Position numbers and translations under genes: made by a program. From an uncultured bacterium (GTDB lineage: Bacteria; Desulfobacterota; Desulfobulbia; Desulfobulbales; Desulfobulbaceae), in the NCBI GenBank assembly GCA_903842475.1, contig CAIMMA010000569.1, positions 1 to 11,872 of the forward strand: a stretch of DNA of 11,872 bases, in the 5' to 3' direction. Every line of letters begins with the position of its first letter. The first letter of the stretch is position 1. Under the pieces are notes generated by a model, which was given only the letters and a program-made list of their open reading frames with translations, made no database searches and was not told the origin of the DNA. Below, piece after piece: positions 1 through 9,100 of this stretch.

Positions 1-2884
1 AAAGGTTTTGTCGTGGCGGTGAAGGAAGGCGATGCCGCCGTCGAACTCCTGCGCCGCCATGGCATAGAACATCTCGTTTTCTTTCAAGAGTACGAGGCCA
101 TTATCCAGGCCGCGAAAGATCATAAGGTCAACGTGTTTGTGATCGACCAACCCCCCCGCGCTTTACTTCCTCTATAAATACGGAATACACCAGCAGTACC
201 GCCAATCCGCCCCGCTCAATGTCGGCGAATTTCACCGGGCGGTCGCCAAGGGAAACACCCTGTTACTCCAGGAGATCCAGGCTGGCTTCGACCGGATCTC
301 GAACGAGGAACTCCAGCAGATTGAAAAAAAATGGTTCGGCTCACCCCTGCTGCATCCCAACGCCCCCCAGGTTAAATTCTTCCTGGGCAGCGCGGGCGTA
401 CTCTGCCTGCTTATCCTCGGCCTGACATTATGGAATCGCCTGCTCAGCAAGGCTGTGCACAAGCGGACACACGAACTGGAACTCCGCGAGGAAGACCTGC
501 GGGAGAGCGAGTCCCGGTACCGGTCCATTATTGAGAACATTCAGGATACCTTCTACCGGACGGACGTACACTCCACCCTCATATTTATCAGTGCCTCGGG
601 AGCAAAGCTGCTGGGCTACGATTCGCCTGAAGAAATCATCGGCCGCCCCAGCAGCTCCTTCTGGCTGCATCCGGAAAAACGCCAGGAGATGCTGGCTATA
701 CTGCGGCGGGATGGCGTTGTCCGCGATTATGAGGTCGTCCTGGTACGCAGGGATGGCACCCCCCTGGCTGTTTCCACCACCACCAGCTACTACCGCGATC
801 GTACCGGCCAGGAACTGGGCGTTGAGGGTATCATCCGCGACATCACCCAACGCAAGCAGGCCGAGCAAACCTTGCGGATCGACCAGGAACGGATGCGTCT
901 TTTCTTCGAACGTCAGATTGTCGGCATGGCGATTACCTCTCCACAAAAAGGCTGGCTGCAGGTCAACGACAAGTTATGCCAGATGCTGGGGTATGCACGC
1001 GAGGAACTGTTTGCTCGAACCTGGGTTGAACTCACCCACCCAGAAGACCTCGAGGCCGATCTGGCGCAGTTCAATCGGCTCCTTTCCGGGGAAATCGACG
1101 AGTATTCCATGGAAAAGCGGTTCATCCGGAGGGACGGCGCCGTGATCCACACCAAGCTCTCGGTCGGGTGTGTGCGCTGCCCGGACCATACCGTGGATTA
1201 CATCCTGGCGCTGGTGGCAGACATCACCGAGCGCAAACAAGCAGAAAAGGCGCTGTTCACCGAACGCCAATACCTGATCGACATCATCGACTTTCTCCCG
1301 GATGCGACCCTGGTGATCGATACCGAGCATCGGATAGTCGCCTGGAACAGGGCGGCCGAAGCAATGACCGGTGTCGGCAGGGAGACCTTGCTCGGCCAGG
1401 GCAACTACGCCTATGCCATACCCTTCTATGGACAGCGCCGGCCTATTCTGATCGATCTGCTCAACCTTTCCGAAAAGGAGCGAGAAAACTCCTATAAACA
1501 CGTCAAACGATCGGGGGATAAAATCTATGCCGAAACCTTTATTCAAACCCTGAACAACGGTCGCGGCGCGTACCTCTGGGGGGTTGCCGCCCCGCTCTAT
1601 GACAGCGCCAACAACCGGACCGGCGCCATAGAAGTCATCAGAGACATCACCGAGCTGAAGCACACTGAAAACGAAAAAATCATCCTCCAGGAGCAGCTCC
1701 TCCAGGCCCAGAAGATGGAGTCGATCGGGCGGCTGGCCGGCGGCGTCGCCCACGATTTCAACAATATGCTCGGGGTGATCCTCGGGTATACCGAACTGGC
1801 CCAAATCCAGCTGCATCCGTCCCAACCGCTTTTTAAAAACCTTGAGGAAATCCGCAAGGCCGCCCAGCGCTCCGCCGACATTACCCAGCAGCTCCTGGCC
1901 TTTGCCCGCAAGCAGACGGTCGTCCCCAAGGTGCTTGACCTCAACGAGACGGTGGCGGGGATGCTGAATATGCTGCACCGGCTCATCGGCGAAGATGTGC
2001 AACTCGATTGGCTGCCAAAGGCCGATTTGTGGCCGGTTTGCGTGGATCCCACCCAAGTCGACCAGATACTCGCCAATCTGTGCCTCAATGCCCGGGGCGC
2101 GATCACCGATATCGGCGTCATCACCATTGATACCGGCAACTGCTCGCTGGACGCCGCCTTCAGCGATGACCATCCGGACGTTGTTCCCGGAGAGTATGTG
2201 TGGCTGCGGGTGCGCGACAACGGCTGCGGCATGGACCAGGAAACGCTGTCCCATATCTTCGAGCCGTTCTTCACCACCAAAGGCCTCGGCAAGGGGACCG
2301 GCCTCGGCCTGTCCATGGTATACGGCGCGGTCAAGCAAAACAACGGCTTCGTTCAGGTCGCGAGTGCGCCTGACGCAGGCACGACCTTCACCCTGTACCT
2401 CCCCCGGTTTACCAGCCAGGAGGCCGAACAGGTCACGATGGAGAGGGTGCCGGAGCCTGCCGGCCAAGGGCATACAACCGTCCTGCTGGTGGAAGACGAG
2501 CCGGGATTGCTGGAAATGTTCATGAAAATGCTCGAAAGCCAGGGACACCTGGTACTGAGCGCCCACTCGCCAAGCGAAGCGATACGCTTGGCCAGGGAAC
2601 ACGACGGCGAAATCCATCTGCTCATGACCGACGTGATTATGCCGGAAATGAACGGTCGGGATCTGGCCGACCACCTGCTGGCCTGCCACCCGAAGCTGAA
2701 AACGCTGTTCATGTCCGGTTATACCGCCGATGTCATCGCCCATCACGGCGTGTTGGATACCGGCGTGTGTTTTCTCCAGAAACCGTTTACCACCCAGCAG
2801 ATGCTCCTCAAAATCGGGGAGGCGCTGGAATGTCGGACCGAGACCGCCGCCCTCTGCAGCGACGCTGGTGCGGCAGGCCGTTAG
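1..2884 (+). CDS. Hybrid sensor histidine kinase with periplasmic solute-binding sensor, 3 PAS, HisKA-HATPase and receiver (5'-partial, frame broken)
   Basis: A membrane sensor kinase likely to bind a small ligand outside the cell, autophosphorylate on His and pass phosphate to its own receiver Asp. The true start lies upstream of the window. Frame 1 (1-150) and then frame 2 (158 to about 345) encode the end of a SBP_bac_3-type domain, recognisable from KVNVFVIDQPP, ALYFLYKYG, GEFHRAVAKG and IEKKWFGSP. A membrane helix follows (377-436), then PAS1 (about 510-865), PAS2 (890-1245) and PAS3 (1265-1660), ending in DITQRK, DITERK and DITELK linkers. The H-box is VAHDFNN, with His at 1751-1753. 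The ATPase has an N-box (NLCLNARGAI), DNGCGM and GKGTGLGL. The receiver has VEDE, phospho-Asp at 2630-2632 and Lys at 2780-2782. The first Met after the frame break in this frame is at 455, inside the cytoplasmic linker, and is not a credible native start. NARGAI has Gly where relatives usually have Asp. No DNA-binding output is present. The family is certain; the ligand is unknown. Confidence 0.9.
151..157 (+). other. C7 run causing a +1 frame break in the solute-binding-domain kinase
   Basis: Seven C residues follow GACCAA. Frame 1 is clearly coding up to this run and then hits TAA at 175-177. With six C the protein continues as PPALYFLYKYG, the expected sequence of this binding domain, in the frame used to 2884. 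The break therefore lies in or immediately beside this run, as one extra base. The cause may be a homopolymer sequencing error, a real inactivating mutation or slippage-based on/off switching. The sequence alone cannot decide. Confidence 0.85.
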
Positions 2885-2898
2885 CGCCGCTTTTGTTC

Positions 2899-2911
2899 AA
2901 CCGAATCGGTT
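2899..2911. other. 13-bp perfect palindrome AACCGAATCGGTT after the first kinase gene
   Basis: The two half-sites AACCGA and TCGGTT are exact reverse complements around a central A. The element starts 14 bases after the stop of the upstream kinase and lies about 50 bases before the predicted promoter of the second kinase. As RNA it would make only a 5-bp stem with a 3-base loop, so a DNA-level protein site is as likely as a hairpin. No known operator is recognised. Confidence 0.3.
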
Positions 2912-2923
2912 CAGGGGACACCG

Positions 2924-2949
2924 GATGCATTCCGCATCTTACTCTTTTT
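2924..2949 (+). terminator. Weak candidate intrinsic terminator after the first kinase gene
   Basis: GATGC (2924-2928) and GCATC (2934-2938) form a 5-bp stem with a 5-base loop. A possible G-T pair extends it, and a T-rich tail ending in five T follows (2939-2949). The position, 40 bases after the stop codon and before the next promoter, suits a terminator. The stem is short and only moderately GC-rich, and the T tract is interrupted, so read-through is likely even if the hairpin is real. Confidence 0.3.
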
Positions 2950-2959
2950 GGCAATCCCT

Positions 2960-2987
2960 TTGATAATGACAAAAAATGGCCTATACT
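2960..2987 (+). promoter_or_regulatory. Sigma-70-type promoter for the second hybrid kinase
   Basis: TTGATA (2960-2965) and TATACT (2982-2987) each match five of six consensus positions and are separated by 16 bases, in an AT-rich pocket unlike the surrounding sequence. Transcription would start near 2993-2995, leaving a leader of about 110 bases before the GTG start at 3105. An overlapping TGGCA-N-TTTGAT string resembles a sigma-54 site but lacks the conserved GC of the -12 element. Confidence 0.55.
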
Positions 2988-3041
2988 GTTCCATGAAACA
3001 ACAGGCTGCGGGGGCGCTGCTCGCAGCTGTTGCCCTGGAAC
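2988..3041 (+). promoter_or_regulatory. Long imperfect inverted repeat at the predicted transcription start
   Basis: Three nested arms pair exactly: GTTCCA (2988-2993) with TGGAAC (3036-3041), CAACA (2999-3003) with TGTTG (3028-3032), and GCTGCG (3005-3010) with CGCAGC (3022-3027). That makes 17 pairs with one bulged G, a 5/3-base internal loop and an 11-base apical loop. The outer arm sits between the -10 box and the likely +1, so the whole element would exist only as DNA. The two inner helices could form at the 5' end of the transcript. There is no T tract after it, so it is not an ordinary terminator. It could be an operator, a transcript-stabilising hairpin or a leader control element. 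Confidence 0.45.
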
Positions 3042-3086
3042 GTTTTGTTAGATTCCCTGACCTGAAACCATCCGACCTGTGCGAGC

Positions 3087-3093
3087 AGAGGAG
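3087..3093 (+). promoter_or_regulatory. Ribosome binding site supporting the GTG start at 3105
   Basis: AGAGGAG lies 11 bases before GTG at 3105. That spacing is slightly long but it is the best Shine-Dalgarno match near the start of the large kinase frame. The frame has no ATG between this GTG and an in-frame TGA at 3063-3065, so a longer N-terminus cannot be recovered upstream with a normal start. Confidence 0.55.
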
Positions 3094-3104
3094 ACGCTTT
3101 TGTA

Positions 3105-6100
3105 GTGAACTCAGAAAAAAACCCAAGCGCCTCTGTACCGCCCGCCCCTGACCGGATCCCCCGGGTCGGCGAGTTCCTCACGCTCGCCATGCGCATCACC
3201 GCAGCCCTGGCCGAATGCCATCAACAGGGCGTCGCCCATGGCAACCTGCTGCCGCGCAATATCCTCATCCCCATCGGTGCCGGCCCCATCGTGCTGATTG
3301 ATCACCTTTCGGCCGCCAAAGCCCCCCCCATAAACGGCGAGTACGACGCACTGCCCGGCTCCGGCCCCCCCGTGGCCTACCTCTCGCCCGAGCAGATCCG
3401 GCGCCTGAACCAGGAGGTGGATTGCCGGGCCGATCTGTACTCGCTGGGCGTCATCTTCTACGAGATGCTGACCGACCGCCTGCCCTTTCAGGCCAAGGAC
3501 CCGCTGGAATGGGCGCATTGTCATCTCGCCCGAGTAGCGAAGACGCCCGCCGAACAGATCGACAGCCTCCCTTCCCTGTTGTCGGACATCGTCATGAAAC
3601 TGTTGAGCAAGGCGCCCGAAGATCGCTACCAGACCGCCATCGGCCTGCAGCGAGACCTGGAGCAATGTCTCTTTCTGTGGCAGGCCTACGGACATCTGAT
3701 CCCTTTTGTGCTGGGAGCATCGGACACGGCCGAACACCTGTACATTCCGCACCGCCTGTATGGACGCGAGCAAGAAATTACCACCCTGCTCCAGAGCTTC
3801 GAGCGGGTGGCCGAAGGCGGCACCCCCGAGCTGCTGCTGGTCGCCGGCTACTCCGGCATCGGCAAGACCTCCCTGGTTCGGGAATTATACAAACCCGTGG
3901 TCCGGCGGCATGGTCATTTTATCTGGGGCAAATTTGACCAGTACAAACGTAACATCCCCTATGCCACGATTATCGAGGCCTTCGAAGAACTGATCCGCCA
4001 GATCCTGACCGAGCGGGAAGAGGTCCTGGCCCAGTGGCGGGTGCGATTGTGGCATGCCCTGGGCATCAACGGCCAGTTGCTGGTCGATATCATTCCGCAG
4101 GTCGAGCTGATTATCGGCAAACAACCGCCGGTGGGGGAACTGCCGATGAACGAGGCGCAACACCGGTTCAGGACCGTGTTTCGCAAATTCATGGGGGTCT
4201 TTGCCGATGAACAGCACCCGTTGGTCCTCTTTCTCGATGACCTGCAATGGGTCGACTCCGCCAGCCTGGGATTACTCGAATATATCCTCACCGAGCAGCA
4301 GACCCGGTACCTGCTCCTGATCGGTGCCTATCGCGACAATGAGGTCAACCCGGACCACCCTCTGATGCTGCGACTCGACGCCATCCGCCGGGCCGGGTGC
4401 GGTGTCCGGACCCTCCAGCTCCAACCGCTTTCGTTTGCCCATCTCCGTCACCTGCTGGCGGATACCTTTCGTTCCGAGCTGACGCAGGTCGATAGCCTGG
4501 CCCGGCTGGTCTACGAAAAAACCGGGGGCAATGCCTTTTTCACCATCCAGTTCCTCAAAACCCTCCACAACGAACATCTGGTGGGGGTCGACAACCAGGC
4601 CAGGGGCTGGCGCTGGGACATCGACCTCATCCGCACCAAAGGGTATGCCGACAACGTCGTTGACCTGATGGTCGGCAATTTAAAAAAATTGAGCCCGAAG
4701 ACCCAGCGGTTGCTGCAGACCGCCAGCTGCATCGGCAACACCTTCAGCATGACCACCCTGGCCGCGGTCAGCGATCTTGCCGAGGAGACGGTGCAGGAAA
4801 TCCTCGGGGAGGCCCTGCAGGTAGGGTTGGTGGTCATGGGCCTGGCTGATCACACCTGCACCTTTCTGCACGACCGGGTGCAGCAGTCCGCCTATTCCCT
4901 GATCCCCATGGATCGCCGCCAGTCGATGCATCTGGAAATCGGCCGATTGATGCTGGCCAGCATACCGCCGGACCAGATCGAAGAACGCATGTTCGATCTG
5001 GTCAATCAGTTCAACCTCGGCAGAGAGGGGGTGACCGAATCGGACGAGCGCTACCGGGTCGCGGAACTCAACCTGCGGGCAGGTCGAAAAGCCAGAATTT
5101 CTTCGGCCTATGGACTGGCCCTGACCTACTTCACCCTCGGCAGCCAGATGGTCGATGCAGCGGGGTGGGCCGATCACTACCGGCTGATGTACGACCTGCA
5201 CAAGGAACTGGCCGTGGCCCAGTATGTCAACAGCAACTACGCCGATTCGCAAGCGCTGATCGAACGCCTCCTTGAGCGATCCGAATCCGACCTGGAACGG
5301 GCGGAGCTCCATAACATTCTCATCATCCAGTACACGCTGACCGGCCGGTACGGCGAGGCCATCGAAACCGGCAAACAGGCCCTGCAACTGCTCAAGGTGC
5401 AGATCTCGCTGACCCGGCTGCAAGACGAGCTCGACGAACAGCTCGCCCGGCACCGGGAAATCCTCGGCGAACGGACCCTGGACAGCCTGGCCCAGGCACC
5501 GGAAATGACCGATCCGGGCAGCCGAATCGCCCTGGAGTTGCTCTCCAACATGGTGGTGCCTGCCCGCTACACCGACAACACCCTGTTTGCCCTGATCAGC
5601 CTGCACAACGTCAATCTCTCGCTGCAATACGGCCCGACCCCCAAGTCGACCGTCGGCTACACCTCGTTTGGCATGTTCCTCAACTCGGCGCTGAACCGGT
5701 TTGCCGAGGCCTACGCCTTTGGCCAGCTGGCCCTGGAAATCAGCGAACGCTTCAACGCCCCGGCCCAGAAATGCCAGGCCTGTTTCATGCTGGGCCATTA
5801 CCTGAGCCATTGGGTGCGCCCACTCAAGTATTCCGACGGGTTCAACGAGCAGGGCATTGCCGCCGGCCTGGCTTCGGGCGAGATGCAATGGACCGGCTAC
5901 ACCATGGCTTACAAACTTTTCCAACCGTTTTATCGCGGGGTACGGCTGGCAACGATCCGCGCCGAGATCCCCGAACGGCTGGCGTTCACCCAAAAAACCA
6001 AAAATCAGTGGGCCACCGACACCCTCCTCGGCCTTGAGCTGGCACTGGCCGCGCTTGCACAGCGTGACGGCGGTGGCCTGCTGGACCTGACCGGGCCGGA

Positions 6101-9100
6101 GGACAGGCAGGCAATCAGCGGTGAGCAGGAATATCTGGCTTCCTGCCAGGAGCACCGGAGCTCGGGAGCCATGGGCCGCTACCAGGTGCTGAAGGTGCAG
6201 CTGCTCTATCTCCTCGGGCGTCTCACCGAAGCCCGGAAGGCGATCACCGCGGCCCAGGGTTTACTCGGCTACTTTTCCAGCTCCATCTCGGTGACCGAGC
6301 TTACTTTCTATGAATCCCTCGTGCTCGCCGCTACGATTGACCAGACTTCGGCATCGGTCCACGCCGAGATCCTCGCCAATCTGGAAGACAACCAGGCCAA
6401 GATGCACCGCTGGATGGAACACTGTCCGGAGAACTTCAGCCACCAGTTCCATCTGGTCGAGGCGGAACGTGCCAGGATAGCAGGCAAAGAATTCGAGGCC
6501 GGTCGGCTCTATGACCAGGCCATACGCGAGGCGGGCGCCCAGGGATTTCTCCAGGATGAAGCCCTGGCCCTGGAAGCGGCCGGCCGCTTTTATCTGCACC
6601 ACGATTTCAAAACCATCGCCGAAACCTATCTCCATAAGGCCAGGGCCGGTTATCAACGGTGGGGCGCCAACGCCAAAACCGAGCAGATGGATCGATGCTA
6701 CCCCTGGCTCCATGCGGCGGCCCACCGGACCGCAGCCGTGGATGCACAGGGCAGCTATCTCGGCGCCCTCGATGCCATCGCCGTGGTCAAGGCCTCGCAG
6801 GCCATCTCCGGCGAGATCGTCACCGCCAACCTGGTGGAAATCCTGATGCAGACCGTGCTTGAACATGCCGGTGCCCAAAGAGGATTTCTGATTTGCGAGC
6901 ACGACGCCAAGCTGACCATCGAAGCCGAGGCCTGGACCGACGGGGCCGCCATCAGGGTCCGGCAACCGGAGACGGCCCCGCCGGCCGACCAAACCTGCCT
7001 GCCGGTCTCCCTGCTCAACTATGTCAGACGCAGTCACGAAAGCGTCATCCTCGACGATGCCTCGGAGGAAAACCGGTTTTCCACGGACGACTATGTCACC
7101 AGGACCAAACCGGTCTCCCTGCTCTGTCTGCCGATAATGCGCCAGGCGCGGCTCTTCGGCTTGCTCTATCTGGAAAACAACCTGGTCAAAGGCGCCTTTT
7201 CATCGAACCGCATCGCGGTGCTGGAAGTACTCGCTGCCCAGGCGGCCATCTCGCTGGAAAATGCCGAACTCTATCAGGAACGGGGACGAGCCGAGAACGC
7301 CTTGCGAGCATCCGAGGCTAAATATCGGACAATTTTTGACAACTCGGGCACGGCGCTGATCTTTATCGAAGACGACATGACCATTTCCATGGCCAACAAG
7401 GAGTTCGAAACCCTCACCGGTCGTCTAAGAGCAGAGGTCGAGGGCCATCTGAAATGGACCGAACTGGTCGCCAACCCTGAAGATCTGCAGCGGATGGTCC
7501 AGTACCACCAGCTCCGCCGCACCGCGCCGGGCGCTGCACCCCAGACCTACGAATGCCAATTTCATGGGGCCAGCGGAGCGGTGCTGGATGTAGTGGCCAC
7601 GGTAACCATGCTGCCCGGAACCCGGCAAAGTCTGGCGGCGGTACTGGATATCAGCGAGCGCAAACGGGCGGAGACCGAGCATCTGCGGCTGGTCACCGCG
7701 ATCGAGCAGACCGATGAGGCCGTCTTTATCACCGACACCCAATTCATCGTGCTCTACGCCAATCCGGCCTTTGAACGGATGTGCGGCTACGGTCGCCATG
7801 AAATCATCGGATTGCACACCCGAATCCTGGAAAACACCAGGCACGACCGCCATTTTTACCGGGAGATTCGCCAGACCCTGAAAGAGGGGAACGTCTGGTC
7901 CGGGATGATGACCTGCACCAAAAAAGACGGCACCACCTATGAAGCAGAGGTGACCTCCTCCCCGGTCCGGGATAAACACGGCACGATAATCAACTATGTG
8001 TCCACCCACAAAGATGTCACCCATGAACTGCGGCTGGAAGAGGAACTGCGCCAGGCCCAGAAGATGGAGGCCATCGGCACGCTCGCCGGCGGCATCGCCC
8101 ATGATTTCAACAACATTCTCGCCGCGATCATGGGCAACGCCGAACTGCTGCAACACAGCATGGCCCCGGACACCAAAGAGCATCGGCGCCTGGAGCAATT
8201 GCTCACCTCCTGCCACCGGGCGGCGGATCTGGTGCAGCAGATCCTGACCTTCAGCCGTAAAGCCAAACGGGAGCGCAAACCGGTGCATCTCGTGCCCCTT
8301 GTCAGGGAAACCCTCAAACTCCTCCAGGCGACCCTGCCGTCGACCATCACGATCACCCAGGAATTTCTGCTGAACCCGGAGGCGGATGTGGTCCTGGCCG
8401 ATGCGACCCAGATTCACCAGGTCCTGATGAACCTCTGCACCAATGCGGCCCATGCCATCGGCGCCGACAACGGAAAGCTGGAGGTGACCGTCGCCTCGGT
8501 GACGACGGATGCGCAGCTGGTCGGCCGATTCCCGGAGATGCGGCCCGGTCCCCACCTCTGCCTCACGGTCAGCGATACCGGGCCGGGGATGGAGCCGACG
8601 GTGCTGGAACGGATTTTTGAGCCGTACTATACCACCAAGGAGGTGGGCAAGGGGACCGGATTGGGACTGGCCGTGGTCCAAGGCATCGTCACCAGCCATG
8701 GCGGTACCATTACGGTGACGAGCGAACCGGGGGCGGGAACGCGTTTCAGCGTCTACTTGCCGACCGCCAGCGAATCGATACAGACCGAGAGCGCTGACAG
8801 AATCATTGTGACCGGCCACGGCAGAATTCTGCTGGTCGATGACGAAGAACTGCTGGTACAACTGGGCACCGACATCTTGACATCGCTGGGCTACCAAGTC
8901 GAAGCCAAAACCAGCAGCATCGAGGCGCTGGAGACTTTTCGCCATCAGCCCGACGATTTTGCCCTGGTGATCACCGACATGACCATGCCGGGACTCACCG
9001 GGAAGGATCTGGCCCGGGAACTCCTGGCCATCCGACCGGGATTGCCGATCATTCTCTGCACGGGGTTCAGTGAATTTGTCAACGAACAGCAAGCCGATGC

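Noticed and set aside
974..2746. 590-codon open frame on the minus strand
   Set aside because: It lies fully opposite the kinase core, whose protein motifs are unambiguous. GC-rich coding DNA often leaves the antisense frame open, and the translation has no recognisable domain.
2948..2967. Sigma-54-like string TGGCA...TTTGAT
   Set aside because: The -24 GG is present, but the -12 element lacks the GC pair needed. The overlapping sigma-70 match is better.
3001..3041. Inverted repeat as an intrinsic terminator of the first kinase gene
   Set aside because: No T tract follows the 3' arm, and it lies downstream of the promoter for the next gene.
2948..3151. 67-codon + strand frame in the intergenic leader, reading into the large kinase gene
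   Set aside because: Its ATG precedes the predicted promoter start, it has no ribosome binding site, and it overlaps the inverted repeat and the supported GTG start in another frame.
4680..6155. 491-codon open frame on the minus strand
   Set aside because: Shadow of the ATPase/helical region; no start context or motif supports it.
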